Numbered from the stretch's first letter, positions 22,141-34,806 are shown. The stretch is DNA of 64,000 nucleotides from Hyperoodon ampullatus (GCA_949752795.1 OX457065.1:2666001-2730000), one strand, 5' to 3'. Translations and numbers: made by a program. Notes: generated by a model not told the origin, from the letters alone.

Positions 22141-23618
22141 TGACTTCCTTCGCCGGGGGGAGAGGGGTTGTTGTTTGCTGAGTAACTTGCCTGCACTTCA
22201 TCTGTGGAATCTGTCTCCACAGGGGGTGTGGCCATCGATATCTCTGCCGTTTTTTTCATTGCTTTTATTTTTAAGCCTGGTTTCCCTTGGGTCAACTCTG
22301 TGTCTGCATCACTTAGTGATGAGCCAACCACTGGTCAGAAGTTGTGCTGAACCACCTGGAGCCAGGAAGGTGCCAGCCTTTCCCAGGGGATCTGGGGGTG
22401 CGTCCAGACTGCCAGCTCTGGCTTCCCACTGGGCTCTCTCACGTCTCCTCTGCACGCGCAGGCAGCCTGTCAGCGAGGGATGTGTCAAGAGCTTACCAAG
22501 TTCCTCTGAGGCCATTTCCTGTGTCTTCCTGTTCACTTCTGATGAATCTGCTGGTCTGTCGCTTGAGTCGTGTAGGATCACGACCTCAGCCCCACAGAGC
22601 ATCCGGCCTTCCCTGTTTGCTGCTGAAATGGCTGTTGTCCCTTACAGTGACCACACATATGGGGTTCTTCCAGCTCCAGTCTGACTCAAGTGAACCTGTA
22701 ATAGAGTGAGCAGTGCAGCTGCTGATTTTCACAGCTTGCCTGCGGTAGAAGGATGACTGCTCTGACCATGCTGAGAGGTCAGGAGTGATGCTGACGCCTA
22801 CTCTTCTTACCTGAGGCTCAGTAGTTTTATGAGTAAATGCTTCTCACCTTGTTGTATGCCTCTGGACAGTTTCCAGTGGTAGCTTTTGATGGTTTTTTCC
22901 AGTTTTATTCTTGCTCTTTGAGGAAAGGACCAAACTCCCTGCTTCACCATATTAAAAGTCCTACCATCCTCCTGCCCAACTACAAGCTTTACTTATTTTT
23001 GTGTTTCCTACTATTTTTGGAGTCTGTGTCTGCTTTACCCTTTGTTTTGCTATTTTTTTGACAGTAAGCTTTCAGAGTGCTTGCAGATCCAAGGTCTTCA
23101 CTCTGTCTTTGCACTTGAAAAGTGGCTGGGCTGTTTTCAGGATTACAGAATCAAAATCTCCTTCCCCCTACCCCCAAATCTATTGCTTTTTAGAACCAAC
23201 TGTTGCAGATAAGTCTGATGCCTATCTGATTATGTTTGCTTTTTAGCTAAACTATGATTTCCTCTACTCTTTTAAAACTTTTTCTTAATCCTTGGTTCTA
23301 GGTGTGCAGGTGGGGGATTTTTTTTTTGTTTTTCACCAGAACTTAAAGGGCCTTCCACCATGATTTTTTCCCCTCTTAATTTGTACTTGTTGGTCTTTTG
23401 CACTCAGTTCAGCTATATCTTCCACTTCACTGATTTGATCTTCCACTGTGACCCCTGTTAGTCACAACTGTTAACAATTTCTCATTTTAAATTGCACCAT
23501 TCATATTTTATTTTCTAGAAATTCTCATGATTTCCCGTTCTATTTTCACGAATGATATAATTTTGTTAATATTATTAAAATATACATGTAAGAGCATGTG
23601 TGTGCTGTCAAAAATAAC
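22141..23618. other. Unassigned stretch
   Basis: Mixed-composition sequence with an open frame on + at 21992-22684. That frame starts inside the L1-like repeat and shows no recognisable domain. I find no gene, and no repeat family that I can name. It may be the 5' part of the preceding old element. Confidence 0.4.
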
Positions 23619-23632
23619 AAAAGCAGTATCTT

Positions 23633-24768
23633 TTTTTTTTTACATCCTTAGTGGAGTATGATTGCTTTACAGTGGTGTGTTAGTTTCTGCTGTATAACAA
23701 CGTGAATCAGCTGTATGTATACATATATCCCCATATCCCCTCCCTCTTGCGTCTCCCTCCCACCCTCCCTATCCCACCCCTCTAGGTGGTCACAAAGCAC
23801 CGAGCTGATCTCCCTGTGCTATGCAGCAGCTTCCCACTAGCTATCTGTTTTACATTTGGTAGAGTATATATGTCAGTGCTACTCTCTCATTTCGTCCCAG
23901 CTTCCCCTTCCCCCTCCCCCTCCCCATGTCCTCAACTCCATTCTCTATGTCTGCATCTTTATTCCAGTCCTTCCCCTAGGTTCATCAGAACCAGTTTTTT
24001 TTTAGATTCCGTATATATGTGTTGGCATACGGTATTTGTTTTCCTCTTTCTGACTTGCTTCACTCTGTATGACAGACTCTGTGTCCATCCATCTCACTAC
24101 AAATAACTGAATTTCATTTCTTTTTATGGCTGAGTAATATTCCATTGTATATATGTGCCACATCTTTATGCATTCATCTGTCAGTGGACACTTAGGTTGC
24201 TTCCATGTCCTGGCTATTGTAAATAGAGCTGCAGTGAACATTGTGGTTACATGACTCTTTCTGAATTATGGTTTTCTCAGGGTATATGCCCAGTAGTGGG
24301 ATTGTTGGGTCGTATGGTAGTTCTATTTTTAGTTTTTAAAGTAACCTCCATACTGTTCTCCATAGTGGCTGTATCAATTTACATTACCACCAACAGTGCA
24401 AGAGGGTTTCCTTTTCTCCACACCCTCTCCAGCATTTGTTGTTTGTAGATTTTTTGATGATGGCCATTCTGACTGGTGTGAGATGATATCTCATTGTAGT
24501 TTTGATTTGCATTTCTCTAATGATTAGTGATGTTGAGCATCCTTTCATGTGTTTGTTGGCAACCTGTATATCTTCTTTGGAGAAATGTCTATTTATGTAT
24601 TCTGCCCATTTTTGGATTGGGTTGTTTTTTTGATATTGAGCTCCATGAGCTGCTTGTATATTTTGGAGATTAATCCTTTGTCAGTTGCTTCGTTTGCACA
24701 TATTTCTCCCAGTCAGGGGCTTGTCTTTTTGTCTTGTTTATGGTTTCCTTTGCTGTGCAAAAGGTAAA
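23633..24768 (-). mobile_element. 5'-truncated L1 insertion, antisense, with target-site duplication
   Basis: A 1.14-kb insertion flanked by AAAAGCARTATCTT at 23619-23632 and 24769-24782. It begins with the poly-T tail and covers the 3'UTR and ORF2 C-terminus. The minus-strand frame at 24002-24241 keeps the ORF2p C-terminus (QPKCPLTDECIKMWHIYTMEY). It is less diverged than neighbouring L1s and is a useful local reference for the L1 half of the tandem monomers. Confidence 0.93.
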
Positions 24769-24782
24769 AAAAGCAATATCTT

Positions 24783-25278
24783 ATACACACTATCCAACTT
24801 AAGAAATCAAACATTATCAGTATTTCCATAGTTTTCCATGTGTCCTTTCCCATCTCTTACTCCTAACCCATAAATAACCACTATCTCAACTTTTATCTTT
24901 CACTTGCTTTTCTCTATAATTTTACTGCATATGTATATAATCTTCTATAATTTAAATTTTTGCTTAGTATTAATGATATTCAACCATGTTTGTGTATATA
25001 GCTATAGGAATATGCCATTATTTATTAATAAGCATTTGTATTATTTCTTTTGTTATTTTAAACAGTGTGATTGTAAACATATGTTAAGATGTCTTCTCTT
25101 TAAAAATAGGCAAGATTTTATTTCATAAGACACCTACCTAGGATTATAAGCACTGATTATACTTCCACTTGTCTGGAAGATACTTTATAGTCAGATTTAA
25201 ATTATCACTAATATGATGTATAATACCTCATGGAAGTTTTAATTTGCGTTTCACTGTTTACTAGTGAGGTTGAATATC
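24783..25278. other. Unassigned AT-rich stretch
   Basis: AT-rich sequence that may be very old L1; I see no gene and no clear family. Confidence 0.35.
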
Positions 25279-25485
25279 TTTTTTTTTTTTTTTGCGGTAC
25301 GTGGACCTCTCACTGCTGTGGCCTCTCCCGTTGCGGAGCACAGGCTCCGGACGCACAGGCTCAGTGGCCATGGCTCACGGGCCCAGCTGCTCAGCGGCAT
25401 GTGGGATCTTCCCGGACCGGGGCACGAACCCGCATCCCCTGCATCGGTAGGTGGACTCTCGACCACTGCGCCACCTGGGAAGCCC
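25279..25485 (-). mobile_element. CHR SINE (short type), antisense
   Basis: Poly-T, 'gcggtacgtggacctctcac', ending 'gccacctgggaagccc'. A duplication is not unambiguous because the flank is itself T-rich. Confidence 0.9.
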
Positions 25486-26316
25486 TCTTTTTACTTTCTT
25501 AATGGTGCCTTTTAATCGACAAAAGTTATTTTAAATTTTGTAAATTATCCATTTGTTCCCTTATGACTGAATTTTTTACCTTAAGATATCTTTTCCTAAC
25601 CCAGGTTATAAAATTATTCCGTGGTTTCCTCTACAAGATTTAAAGTTTTGTTCATTTCATTTAAATTTTTAATCCATATGGAATTATTTTTTGTATGAAG
25701 ATAGGAATCGAATTTCATTTCCTTCATGTGACCTATGGTAGCAGCACTCTGTGAGAACTTTGTCCCTTCCCCAGTGATGTATATGCCAGGTCTGTCAGAG
25801 AAAGTTGAGTTGCTGTTTCTTGGGTGATGGGGATCTTTATTGAAATTGCATTTACGAATGAATTATTCTCTTCAAAGAAAGTGTTCTTTGTTGCTTTTAA
25901 AAATTTCTATGTTGTATGCTTATTTTCTATTGCACTGATTTCTGCTCTTATTAATTTCTTTTTTAAAAAATTTCTTCACATGTATTTTCTATTTTTATCC
26001 TTTTAAGCTTTAATTTTTATTTTTATTGAAGTATAGTTGATTTATAATATTATAATAGTTCCTGGTGTTATTAATTATATATACATACTTTTCATATTCT
26101 TCTCCGTCGTAGGTAATCATCACAAGGTATTGAATATAGTTCCCTGTGTTATAGAGTAGGACCTTGTTTATTTTATATACAGTAGGGTGTATCTGCTAAT
26201 CCCAAACTCCTACCTTATCCCTCCCCACACTTAACTGCTTTGGTAACCATAAATTTGTTTTCTATATCTGACTCTGCTTCTGTTTTATAAATAAGCCCCT
26301 TTCTCTCATGCTGTTT
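25486..26316 (-). mobile_element. L1 fragments, antisense (two pieces)
   Basis: 25486-25990 is old ORF2 C-terminal sequence. 25991-26316 is an L1 3' end ('attgaagtatagttgattta' near 26021, 'aggaccttgtttattttata' near 26159). A second, similar L1 3' end starts at about 26317, giving two successive antisense 3' ends. Confidence 0.7.
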
Positions 26317-28140
26317 TTTTATTCTTATAATTTTTATTGGAGTATAGTTGATTGACAGTGTTGCTAGTTTGTGCTGTACAGCAAACTGAGTCAGTTATAC
26401 ATATAACCACTTTTTAAGATTCTCTTCCCATATATATTATTACAGATTGAATGTAGTTCCCTGTATTATACTTGTATCATGTTTTAGATTCCACATATAA
26501 GTGATATCATATGATATTGGTCTATCTCTGTCTGACTTGCTTCACTTAGTATGATAATGTCTAGGTGCATCCATGTTGCTGAAAATGGCATTATTTCATT
26601 CTTCCTTATGACTGACTGATATTCCATTGTATTATTTATTTTAAAAACTTATTTAATATTTATCTATCTTTGGCTGCGTTGGGTCTTCATTGCTGCACAT
26701 GGGCTTTCTCTAGTTGTGGCGAGCGGGGACTGCTCTTTGTTCTGGTGCACGGGCTTCTCATTGTGGTGGCTTCTCTTGTTGCAGAGCACAGGCTCTAGGT
26801 GCACAGGCTTCAGTAGTTGCAGCATGCAGGATCTGTAGTTGTGGCTCGCAGGCTCTAGAGCGCAGGCTCAGTAGTTGTGGTGCAAGTGCTTAATTGCTGT
26901 GCAGCATGTGGGATCTTCCCAGACCCGGGCTCAAACCCATGTCCCCTGCATTGGCAGGTGGATTCTTAACCACTGCGCCACCAGGGAAACACACCATTGT
27001 GTTTATATACCACGTTTTCCTTACCCATTCATCTGTCAGTGGACACTTAGGTTGCTTCCATGTCTTGGCTATTGTAATAGTAATGCTGTGAACATTAGGG
27101 TGCATGATCTTTTCCAACTACACTTCTCTCCAGAGATAAGCCAAGGAGGGGGATTGCGGCATCGTACGGTAACTCTGCATATAGTTTAAGGAAACTGCAT
27201 ACTGTTCTCCATAGTGGCTGCACCAATTTACTTTCCAACCAACACTGTAGAGGGTTCCCTTGTTTCTAGGCTCACCCCAGCATTTACTGCTTGTAGATAT
27301 TTTGATGCTGGCCATTGTGACTACTGGAAGGTGACACTTCGCTGTAGTTTTCATTGGCATAGCTCTCAGAATTAGCAGTGTTGAGCATCTTGTCATCTTC
27401 TTCTTTGGGTATTTTTTTCTCTTTAAACAGTATAAAATTTGCCTCTTCAAATGGGCTTTTTGAAAGTCGGCTGTGTTTGGAATTTGGCGTCATTAACAGC
27501 CCTTCAGGCTTCGTGAGTATTAGGTGCCCTGAAGCACCACTTGTAAACTTGTTGTTACCAGAAATGTCCACAAGGAGGCTGCATTTCTCCGTGCCCACCT
27601 CTGTTTCCTCAGCAACAAAAAGCTTTAGGAAGAGTCATCGTCCTGGGCTGTGAATTAGAGGGGAAGGTGCCAGAGGCAACACGGAAGGGCTTGTGTGACA
27701 CTATCTCTTCCCTGTTAAGCTTCACGCCCCCGAAATTCCGAACTCTGGCTAAACCTGTGGGTGCTGCGGTGTGTAGGTGGGGTGACACCTGGCAAGGAGG
27801 CTGGATGTGGGACGCCCACCACCAGCAGCCGCGGAGGCTCGGTCACTTTTTGAATCTCCTGCAGCCTAGATGGTCCCCCATGGTCTGGGTGCACTTGGAT
27901 TCCTTGTAGCACTAGGAAGGCCCCCCTAGATTCTGAAGTTTTGGTTCCCCCCAGAAAGGAAGAGACACTACAGCCTGAAGGGGTTGCATTTGCAGGCACA
28001 TCCTCCTCACGTCTCTCCGCTCGACCTCAGTGCACCCTTGGGACACCAGGCTGCTCAGACTGCAGGGATATGACACCAGTACATATCACCGTGGCCCGAG
28101 GCAAAAAGCATAACCATTTCTTCCCTTTAACTTTCTTTTT
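26317..28140 (+). repeat. Edge monomer U0 (highly diverged)
   Basis: The L1 half (26317-about 27400) looks like an ordinary decayed L1 and carries a CHR SINE. The non-L1 half from about 27600 is nearly identical to the array. Relative to U1 it lacks roughly 36 bp around 27485 (the 'cggttacctaacccaggtca' part). The CTCF-like site at 27568-27581 is CCACAAGGAGGCTG. Confidence 0.85.
26631..26993 (-). mobile_element. CHR SINE (long type), antisense, within the edge monomer
   Basis: From the T-rich tail to 'gccaccagggaaacac', flanked by CCATTGT at 26624-26630 and 26994-27000. It splits the L1 half of U0 and has no counterpart in U1-U22. Confidence 0.88.
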
Positions 28141-29807
28141 CAGCTTAATTCTGATGGTGTGTTGCACTAGAGTTGATTTCCAAAGTGGGATTTGGTTTAG
28201 GTGTACAGGAAGCTGATTCAAATACACATATAATATATATAGTGTTTTTCGTGTTCCTTTTCCATATAGGTTATTGCAGAAGGTTGAGTAGAGGTCCTGC
28301 TGTTGTACAGTAGTCCTTGTGGAATGCGTGTTTTATATATATGTTTATAGGTATTTTACTGTGTATGTGTTCATGTGAACCGCCCACCTTATATCTCCTA
28401 CCCCACTTACTTTTTGGTAACCCTAGGTTTATTCTGAAAGTCGGAGAATCTGTTTCTGTTTAGTAAACTAGTTCAGTTGTATGTATGTTTCCATTCCTCC
28501 TATAAGTGACATTATATGCTATGGGTCCTCCTCTGTCTGACTGACTTCACTCAGTGTTTGGGCATCCCAGGTCCATCCATGTTGCTTCTAATGGCATTAT
28601 TTCATTCTTTTTCCTGGCTGAGTAACAGTCCCTTGTATACACGTACGATCTCCTATCTATGTATTCATCACTCACTGGGCTATTTGTTTTTGTGTCTGGG
28701 CGTTTGTAAATAGTGCCGCAATGAACGTTGGGGTGCTTGTGTCTTTATGAATTATGGGTTTTCCCGAGTAACGCCCAGGAGTGGGACTGCAGATGTATAG
28801 GTTCACTCTCTATTTAGTTTTCTAAGAACTGGAATACAGTGCTTTCTAGAGGCAGTTACCAATGTACAGTTCCAATCACCGAGTGGGAAGGTTCCCTTTA
28901 CTCCACACTCATTCCCCATCGATTGTTTGTGGACTTTCTGATGCTGCCCATACTGCCTGCTGCGAGATGATGCGACTTTATAAGTTTGATATGCATTTCT
29001 CGAATAAGCTGCGACTTTCCAGTTCCTGTTGTAGTCGGAGTTTTTTTTTTTTAAACAGCGTGAGTAAACATTCCCTTTTGAAATTTGGCTTCTTGAAAGT
29101 CTGTGTGTTTCGAATTTTTTTTCGGTTACCTAACCCAGGTCATTTTTGAGGACACGTGTCATTAAAAGCCTCACAGGCTTTGTGAATTTTAGGTGCCCTG
29201 AAGCACCGGTTGTAAAGTTGTTTTTACCGAAAATGTCCACAAGGCGGCAGCATTTCTTCGTGCCCACCTGTTTCCTCAGCAACCGAAAGCTTTAGGAAGA
29301 GTCATCTTCCTGGGCTGTGAATTAGAGGGGAAGGTGCCAGAGGCAACACCCAAGGGCTTGTGTGTCACTATCTCTTCCCTGTTAAGCTTCATGCCCCCGA
29401 AATTCCGAACTCTGGCTAAACCTGTGGGTGCTGCGGTGTGTAGGTGGGGTGACACCTGGCAAGGAGGCTGGATGTGGGAAGCCGACCAGCAGCAGCCTCA
29501 GAGGCTCGGTCACTTTTTGAATCTCCTGCAGCGTAGATGGTCCCCCATGGTCTGGGTGTACTTGGATTCCTTTTAGCACTAGGAAGGCCCCCCTAGATTC
29601 TGAAGTTTTGGTTCCCCAAGGAAAGAAAGAGACACTACAGCTTTAAGGGGTTGCATTTGCAGGCACATCCTCCTCACGTCTCTCCGCTCCACCTCAGTGC
29701 ACCCTTGGGACCCCAGGCTGCTCCGACTGCAGGGATGTGACACCAGCACATATCACCGAGGCCTGAGGCAAAAAGCATACCCATTTCTTTCCTTTTACTT
29801 TCTTTTT
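28141..29807 (+). repeat. Monomer U1, type A-like, early/diverged
   Basis: Intermediate between U0 and the homogenised array. It reads 'ccgaccagcagcagcctcag' with the A-type 'gaggctcgg', lacks a CT in 'cacctgtttcc' near 29267, and has several private bases in the L1 half. CTCF-like site at 29237-29250. Confidence 0.9.
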
Positions 29808-31472
29808 CAGCTTAATTCTGATGGCATGTTGCACTAGAGTTGATTTCCAACGTGGGGTTGGTTTAGATGTACAGCAAGCTGATTCAACTACACATATAAT
29901 ATATCTAGTGTTTTTCGGCTTCCTTTTCCATATAGGTTATTGCAGAAGGTTGAGTTGAGGTCCTGGTGTTGTACAGTAGTCCTTGTGGAGTGCGTAATTT
30001 ATATATATGTTTATAGATATTTTACTGTGTATGTGGTCATGTGAACCGCCCAACTTATATCTCCTACCCCACTTACTTTTTGGTAACCCTAGGTTTATTC
30101 TGAAAGTCGGAGAGTGTGTTTCTGTTTAGGAAACTAGTTCAGTTGTATGTATGTTTCCATTCATCCTGTAAGTGATATTATATGCTGTGGGTCCTCCTCT
30201 GTCTGACTGACTTCACTCAGTGTTTGGGCATCCCAGGTCCATCCATGTTGCTTCTGATGGCATTATTTCATTCTTTTTCCTGGCTGAGTAACAGTCCCCT
30301 GTATACATGTACGACCTCTTCTTTATGTATTCAGCACTCGCTGGGCTACTTGTTTTTGTGTCCTGGCGTTTGTAAATAGTGCCGCCATGAAAGTTGGGGT
30401 GCTTGTGTCTTTAAGAATTATGGATTTCGCCGAATAACGCCCAGGAGTGGGACTGCAGATGTATAGGGCACTCTGTCTTTAGTTTTCTAAGAAGTGGGAT
30501 ACAGTGCTTTCTAGTGGCAGTTACCAATATACGGTTCCGATCACCGAGTGGGAAGGTTCCCTTTACTCCACACTCACTCCCCATCGATGGTTTGTAGACT
30601 TTCTGATGCTGGCCATACTACCTGCTGCGAGATGATGCCGCTTTATAATTTTGATATGCATTTCTCGAATAAGCAGCGATTTTCCAGTTCCTGTCATGGT
30701 CGGGGTTTTTTTCTTAAACAGCGTGAGTAAACATTCCCTTTTGAAATTTGGCTTCTTGAAAGTCCGTGTGTTTTGAAATTTTTTTCGGTTACCTAACCCG
30801 GGTCGTTTTTGAGGACACGTGTCATTAAAAGCCCCACAAGCTTTGTGAATATTAGGTGCCCTGAAGCACCGGTTGTAAAGTTGTTGTTACCGAAGATGTC
30901 CACAAGGCGGCAGCATTTCTTCGTGCCCACCTCTGTTTCCTCAGCAACCAAAAGCTTTAGCAAGAGTCATCTTCCTGGGCTGTGAATTAGAGGGGAAGGT
31001 GCCAGAGGCAACACCCAAGGGCTTGTGTGTCACTATCTCTTCCCTGTTAGGCTTCACGCCCCCGAAATTCCGAACTCTGGCTTAACCTGTGGGTGCTGCG
31101 GTGTGTAGGTGGGGTGACACCTGGCAAGGAGGCTGGATGTGGGAAGCCGACCAGCAGCAGCCTCAGGGGCTCGGTCACTTTATGAATCTCCTGCTGTCTA
31201 GATGGCCCCCCATGGTTTGGGTGTACTTGGATTCCTTTTAGCACTAGGAAGGCCCCCCTAGATTCTGAAGTTTTGGTTCCCCCCGGAAAGAAAGAGACAC
31301 TACAGCTTTAAGGGGTTGCATTTGCAGGCACATCCTCCTCACGTCTCTCCGCTCCACCTCAGTGCACCCTTGGCACCCCAGGCTGCTCCGACTGCAGGGA
31401 TGTGACACCAGCACATATCACCGAGGCCTGAGGCAAAAAGCATACCCATTTCTTTCCTTTTCCTTTGTTTTT
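29808..31472 (+). repeat. Monomer U2, type B-like
   Basis: Carries 'ctggcttaacctg' near 31076, introducing a stop in the frame that stays open in the other monomers, and 'tgcgtaatttat' near 29991. CTCF-like site at 30900-30913. Confidence 0.9.
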
Positions 31473-33139
31473 CAGCTTAATTCTGATGGTATGTTGCACT
31501 AGAGTTGATTTCCAAAGTGGGGTTGGTTTAGGTGTACAGCAAGCTGATTCAACTACACATATAATATATCTAGTGTTTTTCGGCTTCCTTTTCCATATAG
31601 GTTATTGCAGAAGGTTGAGTTGAGGTCCTGGTGTTGTACAGTAGTCCTTGAGGAGTGCGTATTTTATATATATGTTTATAGGTATTTTACTGTGTATGTG
31701 GTCATGTGAACCGCCCAACTTATATCTCCTACCCCACTTACTTTTTGGTAACCCTAGGTGTATTCTGAAAGTCGGAGAGTCTGTTTCTGTTTAGGAAAGT
31801 AGTTCAGTTGTTTGTATGTTTCCAGTCCTCCTATAATTGATATTATATGCTATGGGTCCTCCTCTGTCTGACTGACTTCACTCAGTGTTTGGGCATCTCA
31901 GGTCCATCCATATTGTTTCTAATGGCATTATTTCATTCTTTTTCCTGGCTGAGTAACAGTCCCTTGTGTACACGTACGATCTCCTATCTATGTATTCATC
32001 ACTCACTGGGCTATTTGTTTTTGTGTCTGGGCGTTTGTAAATAGTGCCGCAATGAACGTTAGGGTGCTTGTGTCTTTATGAATTATGGGTTTTCCCGAGT
32101 AACGCCCAGGAGTGGGACTGCAGATGTATAGGTTCACTCTCTATTTAGTTTTCTAAGAACTGGAATACAGTGCTTTCTAGTGGCAGTTACCAATGTACAG
32201 TTCCCATCACCGAGTGGGAAGGTTCCCTTTTCTCCACACTCATTCCCCATCGATTGTTTGTGGACTTTCTGATGCTGCCCATACTGCCTGCTGCGAGATG
32301 ATGCGACTTTATAAGTTTGATATGCATTTCTCGAATAAGCTGCGACTTTCCAGTTCCTGTCGTGGTCGGGGTTTTTTTTTTTAAACAGCGTGAGTAAACA
32401 TTCCCTTTTGAAATTTGGCTTCTTGAAAGTCTGTGTGTTTCGAATTTTTTTTCGGTTACCTAACCCAGGTCATTTTTGAGGACACGTGTCATTAAAAGCC
32501 TCACAGGCTTTGTGAATTTTAGGTGCCCTGAAGCACCGGTTGTAAAGTTGTTGTTACCGAAAATGTCCACAAGGCGGCAGCATTTCTTCGTGCCCACCTC
32601 TGTTTCCTCAGCAACCGAAAGCTTTAGGAAGAGTCATCTTCCTGGGCTGTGAATTAGAGGGGAAGGTGCCAGAGGCAACACCCAAGGGCTTGTGTGTCAC
32701 TATCTCTTCCCTGTTAAGCTTCACGCCCCCGAAATTCCGAACTCTGGCTAAACCTGTGGGTGCTGCGGTGTGTAGGTGGGGTGACACCTGGCAAGGAGGC
32801 TGGATGTGGGAAGCCGACCGGCAGCAGCCTCAGAGGCTCGGTCACTTTTTGAATCTCCTGCAGCGTAGATGGTCCCCCATGGTCTGGGTGTACTTGGATT
32901 CCTTTTAGCACTAGGAAGGCCCCCCTAGATTCTGAAGTTTTGGTTCCCCAAGGAAAGAAAGAGACACTACAGCTTTAAGGGGTTGCATTTGCAGGCACAT
33001 CCTCCTCACGTCTCTCCTCTCCACCTCAGTGCACCCTTGGCACCCCAGGCTGCTCCGACTGCAGGGATGTGACACCAGCACATATCACCGAGGCCTGAGG
33101 CAAAAAGCATACCCATTTCTTTCCTTTTACTTTCTTTTT
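31473..33139 (+). repeat. Monomer U3, type A
   Basis: First fully typical A monomer. 'cagttgtttgtatg' near 31806 is shared only with U6. CTCF-like site at 32567-32580. Confidence 0.95.
32567..32580 (+). promoter_or_regulatory. CTCF-like core motif, one per monomer (representative)
   Basis: CCACAAGGCGGCAG fits the CTCF core CCASYAGRKGGCRS at 12 of 14 positions. Equivalent sites start at 29237, 30900, 34234, 35899, 37565, 39232, 40899, 42566, 44233, 45900, 47567, 49459, 51126, 52793, 54459, 56126, 57793, 59460, 61126 and 62793, always on the + strand. The embedded CpG would make binding methylation-sensitive. This is sequence resemblance only; occupancy is unknown. Confidence 0.45.
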
Positions 33140-34806
33140 CAGCTTAATTCTGATGGCATGTTGCACTAGAGTTGATTTCCAAAGTGGGGTTGGTTTAGGT
33201 GTACAGCAAGCTGATTCAACTACACATATAATATATCTAGTGTTTTTCGGCTTCCTTTTCCATATAGGTTATTGCAGAAGGTTGAGTTGAGGTCCTGGTG
33301 TTGTACAGTAGTCCTTGAGGAGTGCGTATTTTATATATATGTTTATAGATATTTTACTGTGTATGTGGTCATGTGAACCGCCCAACTTATATCTCCTACC
33401 CCACTTACTTTTTGGTAACCCTAGGTTTATTCTGAAAGTCGGAGAGTGTGTTTCTGTTTAGGAAACTAGTTCAGTTGTATGTATGTTTCCATTCATCCTG
33501 TAAGTGATAATATATATGCTATGGGTCCTCCTCTGTCTGACTGACTTCACTCAGTGTTTGGGCATCCCAGGTCCATCCATGTTGCTTCTGATGGCATTAT
33601 TTCATTCTTTTTCCTGGCTGAGTAACAGTGCCCTGTATACATGTACGACCTCTTCTTTATGTATTCAGCACTCGCTGGGCTACTTGTTTTTGTGTCCTGG
33701 CGTTTGTAAATAGTGCCACCATGAAAGTTGGGGTGCTTGTGTCTTTAAGAATTATGGATTTCGCCGAATAACGCCCAGGAGTGGGACTGCAGATGTATAG
33801 GGCACTCTGTCTTTAGTTTTCTAAGAAGTGGGATACAGTGCTTTCTAGTGGCAGTTACCAATATACGGTTCCGATCACCGAGTGGGAAGGTTCCCTTTAC
33901 TCCACACTCACTCCCCATCGATGGTTTGTAGACTTTCTGATGCTGGCCATACTACCTGCTGCGAGATGATGCCGCTTTATAATTTTGATATGCATTTCTC
34001 GAATAAGCAGCGATTTTCCAGTTCCTGTCTTGGTCGGGGTTTTTTTCTTAAACAGCGTGAGTAAACATTCCCTTTTGAAATTTGGCTTCTTGAAAGTCTG
34101 TGTGTTTCGAATTTTTTTTCGGTTACCTAACCCGGGTCGTTTTTGAGGACACGTGTCATTAAAAGCCCCACAAGCTTTGTGAATATTAGGTGCCCTGAAG
34201 CACCGGTTGTAAAGTTGTTGTTACCGAAGATGTCCACAAGGCGGCAGCATTTCTTCGTGCCCACCTCTGTTTCCTCAGCAACCAAAAGCTTTAGCAAGAG
34301 TCATCTTCCTGGGCTGTGAATTAGAGGGGAAGGTGCCAGAGGCAACACCCAAGGGCTTGTGTGTCACTATCTCTTCCCTGTTAGGCTTCACGCCCCCGAA
34401 ATTCCGAACTCTGGCTAAACCTGTGGGTGCTGCGGTGTGTAGGTGGGGTGACACCTGGCAAGGAGGCTGGATGTGGGAAGCCGACCAGCAGCAGCCTCAG
34501 GGGCTCGGTCACTTTATGAATCTCCTGCAGTCTAGATGGCCCCCCATGGTTTGGGTGTACTTGGATTCCTTTTAGCACTAGGAAGGCCCCCCTAGATTCT
34601 GAAGTTTTGGTTCCCCCCGGAAAGAAAGAGACACTACAGCTTTAAGGGGTTGCATTTGCAGGCACATCCTCCTCACGTCTCTCCGCTCCACCTCAGTGCA
34701 CCCTTGGCACCCCAGGCTGCTCAGACTGCAGGGATGTGACACCAGCACATATCACCGAGGCCTGAGGCAAAAAGCATACCCATTTCTTTCCTTTTCCTTT
34801 GTTTTT
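33140..34806 (+). repeat. Monomer U4, type B
   Basis: Private 'agtgccaccatgaaag' near 33713. Followed by another B, so the A/B alternation breaks here. Confidence 0.95.

Noticed and set aside
21992..22684. A 230-codon + frame
   Set aside because: It starts inside an old antisense L1-like repeat, has no recognisable domain and no flanking splice logic linked to the CFAP92-like gene (next phase needed is 0).
32440..32480. CENP-B box candidates in the monomer ('tttcgaattttttttcgg', 'cccccgaaattccgaact')
   Set aside because: Neither fits NTTCGNNNNANNCGGGN: the first lacks the central A and the CGGG, and the second has the half-sites one base too close. No centromere claim is supported.
32666..32908. 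An 80-codon open frame on + recurring in nearly every satellite monomer (also the 65-codon frame opposite, and 60-69-codon frames in the L1 half)
   Set aside because: The 80-codon frame opens with GTG, not ATG. It is interrupted by a stop in U2 and has no Kozak context or family. Its conservation is explained by array homogenisation. The 60-codon frame near each 'gtgggaaggttccc' also opens with GTG.
33400..33425. Telomere-like words ('taaccctagg', 'cctaaccc') in the monomer
   Set aside because: Single isolated words, not tandem TTAGGG repeats. The first is a mutated L1 word ('ggtaaccataag').
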